64,000 nt of DNA, taken from assembly GCA_030533445.1 (NCBI GenBank), contig CM060072.1, positions 27,838,766 to 27,902,765 on the forward strand. Reading direction: 5' to 3'. The notes below the pieces were generated by a model. It did no database searches, was not told the origin of the DNA, and was given only the letters and a program-made list of their open reading frames with translations. How positions within the stretch are numbered: the first letter of the stretch is position 1; every line of letters begins with the position of its first letter. Shown in pieces: positions 1 to 10,700 of this stretch. The position numbers were made by a program, and so were the translations under genes. This DNA is from Cyprinodon diabolis. Taxonomy: Eukaryota; Chordata; Actinopteri; Cyprinodontiformes; Cyprinodontidae.

Positions 1-102
1 TAGTAAGGAAACTACAGGAAACAGTGTCAAAATAAAAGGTCCTATTCTTTCTCAACTTTTCATCATAAAAGTCTGTATATAAATCGCCTCAATGGCGACA
101 CA
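1..102 (-). repeat. 3' LTR of the BEL/Pao element (partial)
   Basis: These bases repeat exactly at 6399-6500. The copy is cut by the window edge, so LTR length and target-site duplication cannot be read. On the minus strand the LTR starts TGTGTCGCC and contains a TATA-like TTTATATA. Confidence 0.85.
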
Positions 103-176
103 CTCCCCGCCTGACCGCTGTGAGGTCACTACACTAGCATGAACATTAAACTTAACTAAGAACTACAACTGAAACA

Positions 177-3100
177 TCAGTCCTTTCGAAGAAGCAAAAC
201 AGTTTCGGTGACTGGTCTAAGGTAGGTCTTTGACTGTCCTTGGTTTGTGGTCCTCAATTCCACCTTACGGACCCTTCCATCTGATCCTGGAATAGCCTTT
301 GTGACCACTGCCAAGGGCCAGTTGTTACGAGCAGCTTGGTTGTCTTTGAGGAGGACAATGTCACCATCTTGCAGGTTCTCGTGTGACGTTGTCCATTTCT
401 TGCGGCTTTGTAAGGTTGACAGGTAAGCTTGTCTCCAACGGTTCCAGAACAAGTTGGATAAGGCTTGTACTTGTCTCCACTGCTTGGTGAGGAGGTCCCT
501 GTCTGTGAAGTCACCTAGAGGTGGTGGGACGCCGACTTTCTGTGTTAACAGCATCAGTGGTGTGAGGATGTATGGATTCTCTGGATCATTTGATACTGGA
601 ACTAGTGGTCTTGCATTTAGAATCGCGGTCACTTCTGCCATCAGTGTGCACAGAACCTCATGAGTTAAGCGAGTGCTGTGATCACGGAGCATTAAATCCA
701 GGATTCTTCGGGCTACTCCAATGAGGCGCTCCCATGAACCCCCCATGTGTGAGGCATGAGGCGGGTTAAACACCCAGGAGCATCCTTGTTGTTGCAGGTA
801 CCTCTGCACCGTGTTGTCCGGTTGGTCTGCACTCAGCCCAAGTTCTTTACAGGCTCCGATGAAATTTGTGCCGCAGTCTGACCTCAGTTGTTTGGCTGGT
901 CCTCTTATGGCAAAGAAACGCCTCAAAGCATTTATGCAGCTTGAGGTGTCCATTGAGGTAATCACCTCGATGTGAACTGCTCTAGAGCTCATGCAGCAGA
1001 ATAGTATTGCCCAACACTTGCTCTCAGGTTGCATCCCTCTGGTGCGTCTGGTGGAGACGTGCCAGGGCCCAAAAACATCTAAGCCCACATATGTGAAGGG
1101 AGGACAGGCTGTAAGGCGCTCTGCGGGCAAATCTGCCATTTGTTGTTCTTGCATACGACCTCTAAGTCTGCGACAGGTGATGCACTTGTGAATAGTTGAG
1201 TTCACAAGCCGTTTGCCTCCCAGGATCCAGAGCCCAGCAGCTCGTATAGCACCTTCTGTTAGATGACGGCCCTGATGCTTTACGTGGGCATGATGGTATC
1301 TGGTAAGAAGCAAGGACACGTGGTTTCCTTTTGGGAGAATGACAGGGTTCTTTTGTTCAATGACCATGTCCGCATTCTTCAGTCTGCCTCCAATGTAGAG
1401 GAGGTCACCTTGTAAGATTGGGTTGAGGGAGCGTAGGCAGCTGTTCAACTGAACTTGTTTTCCCCTCTCCAGAGCTTCAAATTCCTTCACAAAGGTATTC
1501 CTCTGAACAGCTCTGATGATGATTTCTCTTGCTTGGGAAAGCTCATCCACAGAGCGAGGTAAGTCACAGTGATGCCATCCCTTACACTTGTCCGTCGGAG
1601 CTTTGAAGGATCTTGCTATATGAATCAGAAGAGCGATGGCTCGTTGGAGAGTGTCGAATGTGGAGAACCTTTCAAAGCGCTCTGTGCTGAGAACTTTCTT
1701 TTGCAGGTCAGCTATGTAACTCTTCACAACTGGACGAACCTCTGCATCGGACTCCGGTGACACTAAGCGGAATGACTGAGTTAGTCCTGGCTGAATAGAC
1801 AGCTTGCGCAGGAAGGTTGGTCCAGTGAACCACATCGTCTGTGTGAGGCCTGCTGCTGGAACCGACCGTGATGCCAGGTCAGCCGGATTGTCTTCGGTGT
1901 TCACGTAGTGCCACTGTTCTGGGATGGTAGATTGGCGTATACGCTGGACACGATTGTGGACGTATACATAGAACCGTCTGGACTGGTTGTAAATGTATCC
2001 GAGGACAACTTTGCTATCAGTATAGAACTTGGTGGCATCCAGCTTTAGATCCAACTCATCCTGAATCAGCTCAGCCATTTCCACTGCCAAGACTGCTGCA
2101 CACAGTTCAAGTCTGGGAATGGTTGGGTCTGATGGAGGGGCAAGTTTGGCCCTTGCCATTACAAATCCAACATCCACCATGTCTCCTTGGATGACTTTTA
2201 AGTAGGCCACGGCACCAATGGCCTTTACCGATGCGTCGCTAAAGACGTGGAGTTCTACTCGCTCGGCCTTGGTTGGACAGATGCCTGTGTATATCCTAGG
2301 TATGTGAAAGTTCTTCAAGTTTTGAAGTGAGTTTCTCCAAGCTTCCCACTTGCCTAACTTATCTTCGGGTAATGGGCTGTCCCACTCTGATGTCTCAGAA
2401 TTCAACTCTCTGAGAAGGTCTCTGCCTTGGATCGTAACTGGAGCCAGAAACCCTAAAGGGTCGAAGACACTGTTCACCATTGAAAGAACCCCTCGACGGG
2501 TGAATGGTTTGGTGGCGGTTGTCACAGAGAAGGTGAATGTGTCGCTTGCTATTTCCCACAGAAGCCCCAAGCTTCGTTGGGTGGGTGACTCATCTCCACT
2601 GAGGTCCACATCCTTTTTTGGTTGTATGCAGTCCTGGCTTGGAAAGGCTCTCAAGACAGCTTGACTGTTTGAGGCAAATTTGTGGAGCCTCAAGTTAGAC
2701 TCAGCAAGTGAAGCTTGAGTCCTATGGAGAAGCCCGATAGCCTTTGCATCAGTTGAGACAGAACATAGACCGTCGTCAACATAAAAGTTGCGTTCAACGA
2801 AGTTGACTGTGTCTGCTCCATATCTCTCTGCTCCATCTCTGATGGCTCTTCTGAGCCCATAGATCGCCACTGCAGGAGATGGGCTGTTTCCAAAGACATG
2901 CACCTTCATTCTGTAGTCAATTACCTCTTTGGCTACATCGTTGTCTTTGAACCATAAGAACCGCAGGTAGTTTCTGTGCTTTTCCGCCACAAGGAAGCAG
3001 TAGAACATTTGTTGAATATCTGCCATCACAGCGACCTTATCCTTTCGAAACCGCATGAGCACTCCTAGGAGGGAGTTGTTCAGATCCGGTCCTGTCAAGA

Positions 3101-5942
3101 GCACATTGTTCAAGGAGATCCCAGACTGTTGGGCACTTGAATCAAACACTACCCTGATTTGATCAGGTTTCTGTGGGTGATACACTGCAAAGCTTGGTAA
3201 ATACCAGCACTCTTCTTCTTTTAGCTCTGGCGCCACTTCAGCATGGTTGTTTTTCAGCAGTTTGTCCATGAATTCCACGTATTGCTTTTGCATTTCTGGC
3301 TTTCTTCTGAATTGGCGTTGGAGGGATTCAAACCTTTTTACTGCTTGCTCGCGGTTGTTGGGAAGCTGTTGCCTTGGTTGTCTGAACGGCAATGGAGCAA
3401 CCCAGCTGTGTGAATTGTCTCTGTAGACTTCTTTGTCCATCATTTTTAAGAAAGTTTCATCTTCAATTGAAAGTGCTAGCTTATTATCCTGTTTGGTGCG
3501 GTTGAACACATTTTGACCCAGACTGTATTCCTTAGCTCTGGGTAGTAATGCACCATTTCTAGGCAGTCTGTCTTGAAGTTCTTCTTTAAAGTGCAAAAGG
3601 CTTGTGCATGACTGGAAGAGTGAGGGCCGATGACAGTCAACCATGGTCGTCCGGAAGGAACTGACATTTGGCTTGTGTGTGTTCCCTAGACAGACTTCTC
3701 CGACCAGCACCCAGCCCAAGTCAAGGCGTTGCCCAAAGGGCGCATTGGCGGGGCCATTTATTTGTTCCCGTACTTTGTGTGCTCTGATTGCGTCTCTCCC
3801 TAGTAGCAGGAGGATCTCAGCTGTGGGGTCCAGCTCTGGGATGTGTTCTGCTACCTTTGACAGGTGAGGTTGATGAAGAGCAGCACTTGGTGTGGGAATT
3901 TCGGACCTGTTATCAGGTAAGTCATTACACTCAGTGAGTGGTGGTAAGGGAATTGTAACTTTCCCATCCAGAGACTCCACAATAAATTCTGATGCCCTTC
4001 TGCCAGAAGTTTCCACTAGCCCAGAACATGTTTTCAGCTGGTAAGGATACGGCTTAGAGTGAATGTCAAACTTGTCAAAGAAACTGGACTTGGCCAACGA
4101 CCGGTTACTTTGGTCGTCTAATACAATGTAGGCCTTAATGGCTTTGTCTGGGTGGTCTTTCTGGTACACTCTTGCCAGGCATATTTTGGAACATGACCTT
4201 CCAGCTTGTCCTGTGCCGCATACTGTTGTGCAGCTTGAGCTAATGTCCCGAGTGTCGTTTACCTCTTCACCCTCCCCGCCATGCTGTGGCAAGGTCAGAG
4301 GAGTCATAGGTTGAGATGCTGGTCCCGGGTGCATAGCTGAGACATGTTGGTTGCTGTCACACTCAAAACACTTCACAATTGTAGTGCAGTCCTTTGCCAT
4401 ATGGTTGGTTGAGCTACAACACTTAAAGCAGATTCCGTTTTCTTTCAGAAATACCTTTCTGTCATCCAGAGTTTCAGCTCTGAAGGCTCTGCACTTCTTA
4501 AGTGGGTGGGGTTTTGCATGTATTGGGCAGATCTTACTCAGATCACTGAAGACATTTGTTCCTGTAGGAGTGACATTGATCTTATGAACTGCAATGGGTT
4601 TCTGGATGGTTTTAGGAAAGGCACTTTCAGTCCTGACAGGTAATGTTGTAGTAACATTTGAAAGGGTAAAGCTGGGGTCATTTCTTTTCTTGGCCTCATA
4701 ACATATGAATTTCGTGAAATAATCGAATGGTGGGAACCGTCCTCTATTTTCTTCTTTGTACTTAGAACCGACCGAGATCCATCTTTCCTGGAGTCCATGA
4801 GGCAATTTGGTCACTATAGGCTCAATTCCTCGTGTTGTGTCCAGGTAGGACAGGCCTGGTAAGTAGCCATCTTCCTTAGCACACTGCACTTCCATAAGCA
4901 GGTCAGCCAACTCTCGTAGCTTCAAATTTTCCTTGGCTGAGACTCTGGGAAATGCATCCAGTCGGGTGAAGAGGGCCTTTTCAATCACCTCTGGGGCTGC
5001 ATAACACTCTTGAAGACGTTCCCAAGCTTTCACTAGGGCTATTTGTGGGCTTGCTATGTGCACTGCACGGAGGCGTTTCACCTGGTTGCTGGATTCTTTG
5101 CCAAGCCATCGTGTCATCAAATCCAATTCTTCAGTGGCTGTGAGACCAAGTCCTTGGGTGGCATTTTTGTATGATGAGAGCCAAGCACGATAATTTTCAG
5201 GTTTATCATCAAACTCATACAAACTTGTATTCACTAGGTCACGTCGAGCTAAATATTGTGCCAGGTGTTCAGTTGCAGGCATACTTTGAGTATTGGTCTG
5301 CTGGGGGTGGAAAGATGGAGCCCCGACATTTAATTCACTGATCTGCGAGACGACACTCTCGGAAATAACCCTGGGCCTTTCTCTGAAAAATGGATTCTGG
5401 CTGACTGACTGTTTGGCTGCTGGTGGTGCATAGTCCAAGTCATAGTCTGTAAATTCCACATTGTTTCTGGTGTCGTGTGAAAACACCTGCGGCTGATGGT
5501 GTGAAACAAAGGGGTTGTTCGGGCTGTAACTGAGAGTGGCAATTGGCTGCGTTGGGGGTGGACTAGCCTTCATGACTGTTTGTTGAACAGGGTTAGTGGA
5601 CTGGAAGTGAGTTTGGATGTATTCACTCGTTCGTTCATGTTTGCTTTGTTCTATTAAGTTTGTTTCATCCAGCACAATATAATTGTTGCTCCCTGTAACT
5701 GCTGACTCCCAGACAGCTGCTACGGCTTCAGCTTCTGCTGCTTCACGGCATATGGCTAGTGTTTCAATTTCAGTCTCTTTTTTAACTTTTTCTATCTTAG
5801 CTTTGGCTTCTTGCTCAGCATACTCGGCACGCACTTTAGCAGCTGCTGCCTTTGCTCGTGCGCGAAGTAAAGCATTGGTTGATGAGGTAGAAGAATGACA
5901 GCTGCTTCCAACTTTGCTTGATTTATTAGATCTAGTTTCCAT
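177..5942 (-). CDS. BEL/Pao Gag-Pol polyprotein (1921 aa)
   Basis: One uninterrupted ORF carries the BEL/Pao domain order. Residues 1-85 form a charged, Ala/Glu/Lys-rich probable coiled coil. About 235-400 resembles the Gag-like DUF1759 domain. Cys/His zinc-knuckle clusters lie at 470-540. A retroviral-type aspartic protease (DUF1758) has its LDDQS motif near 608-612. Reverse transcriptase spans about 905-1090 with the catalytic YVDD at 1054-1057. RNase H follows with candidate acidic residues D1236, E1279 and D1309. The integrase has an H2C2 zinc domain (H1550 region, C1587, C1590) and a DDE core at D1622, D1689 and E1738. The C-terminal DUF5641-like tail lies at about 1810-1905. The product would package, copy and integrate element RNA. 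All key catalytic residues I looked for are present, so the protein may be functional. Domain names come from family knowledge; activity is inferred. Confidence 0.93.
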   Translation of the reverse strand: METRSNKSSKVGSSCHSSTSSTNALLRARAKAAAAKVRAEYAEQEAKAKIEKVKKETEIETLAICREAAEAEAVAAVWESAVTGSNNYIVLDETNLIEQSKHERTSEYIQTHFQSTNPVQQTVMKASPPPTQPIATLSYSPNNPFVSHHQPQVFSHDTRNNVEFTDYDLDYAPPAAKQSVSQNPFFRERPRVISESVVSQISELNVGAPSFHPQQTNTQSMPATEHLAQYLARRDLVNTSLYEFDDKPENYRAWLSSYKNATQGLGLTATEELDLMTRWLGKESSNQVKRLRAVHIASPQIALVKAWERLQECYAAPEVIEKALFTRLDAFPRVSAKENLKLRELADLLMEVQCAKEDGYLPGLSYLDTTRGIEPIVTKLPHGLQERWISVGSKYKEENRGRFPPFDYFTKFICYEAKKRNDPSFTLSNVTTTLPVRTESAFPKTIQKPIAVHKINVTPTGTNVFSDLSKICPIHAKPHPLKKCRAFRAETLDDRKVFLKENGICFKCCSSTNHMAKDCTTIVKCFECDSNQHVSAMHPGPASQPMTPLTLPQHGGEGEEVNDTRDISSSCTTVCGTGQAGRSCSKICLARVYQKDHPDKAIKAYIVLDDQSNRSLAKSSFFDKFDIHSKPYPYQLKTCSGLVETSGRRASEFIVESLDGKVTIPLPPLTECNDLPDNRSEIPTPSAALHQPHLSKVAEHIPELDPTAEILLLLGRDAIRAHKVREQINGPANAPFGQRLDLGWVLVGEVCLGNTHKPNVSSFRTTMVDCHRPSLFQSCTSLLHFKEELQDRLPRNGALLPRAKEYSLGQNVFNRTKQDNKLALSIEDETFLKMMDKEVYRDNSHSWVAPLPFRQPRQQLPNNREQAVKRFESLQRQFRRKPEMQKQYVEFMDKLLKNNHAEVAPELKEEECWYLPSFAVYHPQKPDQIRVVFDSSAQQSGISLNNVLLTGPDLNNSLLGVLMRFRKDKVAVMADIQQMFYCFLVAEKHRNYLRFLWFKDNDVAKEVIDYRMKVHVFGNSPSPAVAIYGLRRAIRDGAERYGADTVNFVERNFYVDDGLCSVSTDAKAIGLLHRTQASLAESNLRLHKFASNSQAVLRAFPSQDCIQPKKDVDLSGDESPTQRSLGLLWEIASDTFTFSVTTATKPFTRRGVLSMVNSVFDPLGFLAPVTIQGRDLLRELNSETSEWDSPLPEDKLGKWEAWRNSLQNLKNFHIPRIYTGICPTKAERVELHVFSDASVKAIGAVAYLKVIQGDMVDVGFVMARAKLAPPSDPTIPRLELCAAVLAVEMAELIQDELDLKLDATKFYTDSKVVLGYIYNQSRRFYVYVHNRVQRIRQSTIPEQWHYVNTEDNPADLASRSVPAAGLTQTMWFTGPTFLRKLSIQPGLTQSFRLVSPESDAEVRPVVKSYIADLQKKVLSTERFERFSTFDTLQRAIALLIHIARSFKAPTDKCKGWHHCDLPRSVDELSQAREIIIRAVQRNTFVKEFEALERGKQVQLNSCLRSLNPILQGDLLYIGGRLKNADMVIEQKNPVILPKGNHVSLLLTRYHHAHVKHQGRHLTEGAIRAAGLWILGGKRLVNSTIHKCITCRRLRGRMQEQQMADLPAERLTACPPFTYVGLDVFGPWHVSTRRTRGMQPESKCWAILFCCMSSRAVHIEVITSMDTSSCINALRRFFAIRGPAKQLRSDCGTNFIGACKELGLSADQPDNTVQRYLQQQGCSWVFNPPHASHMGGSWERLIGVARRILDLMLRDHSTRLTHEVLCTLMAEVTAILNARPLVPVSNDPENPYILTPLMLLTQKVGVPPPLGDFTDRDLLTKQWRQVQALSNLFWNRWRQAYLSTLQSRKKWTTSHENLQDGDIVLLKDNQAARNNWPLAVVTKAIPGSDGRVRKVELRTTNQGQSKTYLRPVTETVLLLRKD

Positions 5943-6398
5943 CCTGACTCGATGTTCAGTGCTAACTTCTCAGTCTTTTCACTTTGTTGTCCTCACTGCA
6001 GTGTATTAACTGAAGTTATCCAACAAGTTAAACTCTGATGCAATAACCAGGAGACTGCTCTGTAGTTAACGTTCCACTGTTGTTTACTTGAAGAATCCAG
6101 CATTACATAGCAGAGTGAAAACTGTAACAAAACAAAGTTCAACTATTTTTAATTTTAAGTTTAGCTTCACATAAAGTCTGATGAATTAACCTATCTTAAC
6201 ACATGAATAAAAACGATCTTTTTAACCTATTTATTACATTTTCTTTCTACTATAAACTTAACTTAAACTATCAATTATTTAACATAACAATGACTTTTAC
6301 TTACGACTTTGCTTCTAGCATCGTTCACAGTCAGGAATTCTTTTCCATTTTCAGCAGATAGAAACCGAATGTGGAGTAACTGAATACAATGCAGGAAG

Positions 6399-6500
6399 TA
6401 GTAAGGAAACTACAGGAAACAGTGTCAAAATAAAAGGTCCTATTCTTTCTCAACTTTTCATCATAAAAGTCTGTATATAAATCGCCTCAATGGCGACACA
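6399..6500 (-). repeat. 5' LTR of the BEL/Pao element (verifiable part)
   Basis: This is the part of the right LTR that can be matched to the left one; it is identical over 102 bases. The LTR probably continues leftwards towards the ORF, but its inner boundary needs the missing part of the left LTR. On the minus strand the TATA-like TTTATATA lies about 20 bases after the LTR start, so it could serve as the element's promoter. Confidence 0.8.
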
Positions 6501-7092
6501 ATTGAAGAGTCCAAAATATATGAATATTTACTTGTTGCTATGGTGCCAATGTTGAAATGAAAGGATTGTGCACCACTATGAAATGTGGGTTGAAATCATG
6601 TGACAAGGGGCTCAGGCCTTGCCAGATCCTAGTAGCTCTGTGACAGAGCTGAGAAATAACTTCTTTTTTCCAGTCAGTTACTTTCTCAGATTCAAGAAAA
6701 ACAAATAAGAGGGTGAACATCAGTCAAGCTTTTAATTGGTTGTGCCAACCTGAAGCAAAGGGACTCAGGAGACAAGTGGAGGTTACCCTTTTTCTACTAA
6801 ATTGGTGAGTTAAATATTTGCCAATGCTAACCACTAATGTTAGAGGACTTACAGAAGAAATTGTTTATTTAATTCCTACAATAACTATATAACTCAGAGC
6901 TTTAATAAACAGATATCACGATCCGTGATGAAATTAAACCAATTTCTGACTTACATCATGGACATGGCGTATCCATCTGAGAACTGGAGCAGGTAAATAT
7001 TCAGTGGAAACAGTTTAGAACCAATCAGAAAACTATAAACCAGAGAACAAATATCTATTTTAAAAGAAAAGCTTGAGTAGTTCAGACAGAAT

Positions 7093-7943
7093 TAGAGAAG
7101 AGAATTGAAAACCGGTTCCTAATCAGAACCTGTTCTGTGTGTTCCAATTCCTTGGCACTGTTTGGCAGCTCGCTTACCGATTCTCTTAGATTCTCTTAAC
7201 GGTGCAAGACATCACCAGAGCCTAGAGCTCTGGGCAGCACAACTTACAGTTTTTTACACAAGTTATGCACATGGCATTCAGTAAGCAAGTACGACGTGAC
7301 CAGGCGTAAGTCTAGAAAAAGACAAAACAAAAAAAAATGGCGTGCCTTTGGGTAAAGCGATCGAAATTTTGGCTCCATGTTAAGGAAGAGAAAGATGGCA
7401 ACAGGGCGTTTTGCAATCATTGCAAAGTGGCAATTACATCAGCGGGAGAAAATACATCCAACATGCAGAAACGCCTGTCCATACAACATGGCATACATTT
7501 TAACGAATGCCCTGTTTTTCATTCCTTCCGGACAGAAGCTAAAGTTACGACCAGCATGGAAGGCAACTCTGGTGGTCAGTATCTAGTTTTATATCACTGG
7601 CTGTGCTTAATGTGGTTCCTACTAAATCATATGACATTTCTGGAAATAAACCAGTTTCCTACCTCTCTTTGGGTTTATTAAGGGAGTGTGCCTTTCTCGT
7701 TAAACCAGCCCTTCATTGCTATCATGTTTATTAGAACCACTGGTAGCTGGCATTCTTACATGATTCTAGCTATTGCTATGGATGTAACAAAACATGCTAC
7801 AAAGTTGCTCTGCAGTTTAGTGAGTGAGAGAAACGCGACACTAGATTTAGATGAATGTGACGAGAATCGATAAGGAATTTAATCGTTTCACAGAATCGAC
7901 AAGGAAATTGTGATCGTGAAAATCTTATCAATTCCCAACCCTA
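7093..7943 (+). mobile_element. decayed hAT element with 8-bp target duplication
   Basis: The 5' end reads TAGAGAAGAGAATTGA and the 3' end, reverse complemented, reads TAGGGTTGGGAATTGA, matching at 12 of 16 positions. The 8-bp direct repeat GACAGAAT flanks both ends (7085-7092 and 7944-7951), the duplication size made by hAT transposases. The interior (851 bp in all) keeps a BED-finger-like reading frame but no hAT catalytic or dimerisation region, so it is an internally deleted, non-autonomous copy. It lies in dscaml1 intron 3. Confidence 0.78.
7337..7590 (+). pseudogene. BED zinc-finger remnant of a hAT transposase
   Basis: The reading frame starting at 7337 encodes a ZBED-like N-terminus: SKFWLHVKEEK, then the CNHC pair of cysteines, then TSNMQKRLSIQHG. 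In BED fingers two Cys and two His (or Cys) bind zinc and the domain contacts transposon ends. Here the first histidine of the usual KHLxxxH-type motif appears to be Arg, so the finger is probably defective. Resemblance fades after about 7590, although the frame stays open to 7681. I infer a relic of the element's own transposase, not a host gene. Confidence 0.6.
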
Positions 7944-9321
7944 GACAGAATAGTCTTTAAATTTACCACACTGACTTACTCCCTGTGTAAGCCAGTCTGG
8001 CTGGCAAGGCTAAATATCTGCTGCTGTTTTTCTACTATCATCCAAACTGCCTATAACCAGTGTCTTAAGTTTCCACAGCCTGCAGAACTGTAATTTTAGG
8101 TAATGCACAGGCACTACAATAATATTCACTATAAAAGAGAGAGTGCACTGGCTGCTGGAGCTCCCGGTCTGTTCCATGTAACGTGGTCTGCATGCTGAAG
8201 CAGACAGATGATGAAGAAGACAGAGAAACTCAAACATGCTAGTAGCAAGACTATCAACATTTACATTAAAACTCATAGTTTTAATGTAAAACACATAGTA
8301 TATGCTAGCATTAGCCTAGCACTTCCTAGCATCGGAGGCTATGAGAAGCCATTATTGATGACTTTACCTTGATGTTTCAAGGTACCATTTTTAGGACAAA
8401 TGATAGATCTTCACATTTCTTAGATCATATGATGTCAAAACATGGAAGAAGAATTCATTAGCGACCTAGCCTGAGCAGCGTTTTGAAGGAAACTTGGGAT
8501 ATGTGGTTCAAGCAACAAAATAAAATCGTTGTTCTTTGCTACGAAATCACAATGCAATGGTTGGGGCTTTTCAGTTCTAGTTATAAACGCACCATTGAAA
8601 AACAACCTTTGCTGTGAAAGTTGCCAGTGAAAGAAGATCCCTACCTTCATTATTAGTGAGGTGTATAAACACAAAGACAAAAGCCATCCAACTGGGAAGT
8701 ATCATTTCTATTGAAGGACAGAACTAGACTTTAGCTGGTTTTGGTCATTTCTCTTTATATTTGTGAACAGTAGAGGTAGGGTAATACAACAGCTGGTCGA
8801 TATTTTGGCAGAAATTAGTGTATTTTTCCTGTGTTTGCATCCATCAACACATGCATGCATTCACCAAATCATTAGCCACTCCCTCTATCTGCTCTCCATT
8901 TTGGATCCACATCAGCCATTAAAAACCTGTATTAGCAAATCTCTATTCTGTAGATTCCTTTCTTTGTCTTTTGCACACCGAACCTGTCATGGAAGATGCA
9001 GCAACTGAAATGTTTTCAGGCTTTTAATTATCTCACACTCGTTGTAAAGGTCTAATTTGGACGAGGACTAACATTAAGCTAATCATACTAATTGCCTCCA
9101 TTATAAGCTCTCCTGCTAATGTAAGAAATCACCATTTTAAACACTGTTGTTTATTGCATCCTGGAAAGGATTCATTTGGTTCAACCAGTCAGAGCTGGGC
9201 AACAATCTCTGGTTGGTACATGATCTTTAATTAACCCACTTTATTTTGCGGTGCAGGAAGAAGGTTCAAAATGTATCTCATCCTGAACAAGAAAGGCAAG
9301 CTAACAAATAAAGCCTCTTTC

Positions 9322-9850
9322 CCACTGAAACGTTATGTTTTTTTTTTCAAACACGGGTAGACCCGCTAAATATTAGCATTTGGCTCCCTTCCCATTGGCT
9401 AAAAAATCTGGTCTAACACCTCCCTGGTAGCTGATTGGCCATCAGGCTGGGTTAGCGTTGATGATGTCGCCGGTGTGACAGAAATCAGGAAAGTAATCAA
9501 TGGAGAGCAACATGGAAGGAAGCCAGGGTGTAGTCTGTGTGCTTTATTGTTTCATTCTATTATCTGTCTGAATCCCTCTCACCAGAGCTGCTCCATGTTT
9601 ATCTAATGTAAACAGAGTAGTTTCTGCATGTTAGATCAGAAGTGATTGGTGCATTTGTTGACGTCTTTACGTTGTGTCCAATGGTATTATGTATTTTAGA
9701 GCTCTGGTGTTCCCACAGTATGCTGATCAGAGCCGATTTTAACGCGGGTTGTGTGCCGAGTCGCTTGACCCGGGTAGACACACATCAGTGAGCTGTTCCC
9801 ACTGCCACTAAAAGCCCATTGTTCCTGGGTTTAAACTGTTTTTTTGTCCA
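9322..9850 (+). repeat. dispersed repeat R1, copy 1
   Basis: This stretch aligns by eye with 14921-15425. Shared blocks include GAAATCAGGAAAGTAA, TATCTGTCTGAATCCCTCTC and CACCAGAGCTGCTCCATG, and both end near CTGGGTTTAAACTG. Copy 1 carries about 60 extra bases near 9738-9797. The family is unknown to me; both copies are in the same orientation. Confidence 0.75.
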
Positions 9851-10479
9851 GAGGGAAAGGGGCATAAATGACCTGACTTTGGTAGGAGAGAAAAAGCAGA
9901 TGTGTTCACTGTTACACAGTGGATTTGCTTTCTGCGGATCAGCTATAACACCTCCTGCTGTGCGTCTTAAGACCGGCTGACAGGACTGCGATGGGCAAGA
10001 CAGGTAATCAGCCACTCACACACATGCACTGAGCTTTTAGTAAAGAAAAAAAAGAAAAAATCAGTTTTAATTTTCACATCTTCATTAGATCTGTCCAGAC
10101 AGAGCCTCGCTGAAAAAGCAGCACCAGAGAGACAGGGTTCGGGAAGCAAGTATAAAGGTTTAGCATTTCTGTGTGTTTGTTCACTGGAAGAATTTGCTTT
10201 ATTTCATATATGGAAGAAAAATAAACCATGAGCTCAGCGTGCAACTCATTTTCTCCGGCATCTGATTCTCACACTCACTGCTCATCAACTGACCTATATA
10301 CCCCTAATTACACACAGCAGCCCAACAACAGTGTACACAGTAACCATAAATACACACACATCCTAACTAGATCCACGAAGCCTATGAAAACTATTCCCCT
10401 CTTTTGGATGTTTGTCCTTGCAGACTTCCATTAAATATAATTTAACATTTTATACTTTTAAAGAAAAGACAATAGGAAA

Positions 10480-10700
10480 ACAATTTATGGCATAAAGCAT
10501 GGCAGTGGTATCATCATGCTGCAGGGATCCTAGCAGCATGCTTTTCAGGGTAAATGAAGAAGGGACCCAGTTAGTTTGACATTTTATCCGAGATGTTTCC
10601 AACACGCGCAGTATAATGTTCAGTTGATCTTCTTCTCGATTGAAAGTGGTAAGGAAAGTTAACAGCTTCTTTAGGGGCTGTTGATTCATACTCAGAATGT
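10480..10700 (+). pseudogene. possible Tc1 transposase relic
   Basis: AAGCATGGCAGTGGTATCAT and the following ATGCTTTTCAGG resemble the Gly-rich box region of Tc1 transposases (KHGGGSIMLWGCFS type). The frame is broken and no terminal repeats were found. Weak assignment. Confidence 0.35.

Larger units (their letters stand above)
1..6500 (-). mobile_element. BEL/Pao LTR retrotransposon, nearly complete
   Basis: The element runs on the minus strand: its 5' LTR is at the right (outer edge about 6500), one long polyprotein ORF fills 177-5942, and the 3' LTR begins at about 102 and leaves the window at base 1. The 102 visible bases of the two LTRs (1-102 and 6399-6500) are identical by eye. Just inside the 3' LTR, on the coding strand, a purine-rich GGCGGGGAG stretch precedes TGTGTCGCC and suits a polypurine tract next to the LTR start. 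The primer-binding site and the inner edge of the 5' LTR could not be fixed; they lie between 5943 and 6398. There is no env ORF. The element lies in dscaml1 intron 3 in the same transcriptional orientation as the gene. Full ORF and identical LTRs indicate a recent insertion. Confidence 0.9.
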
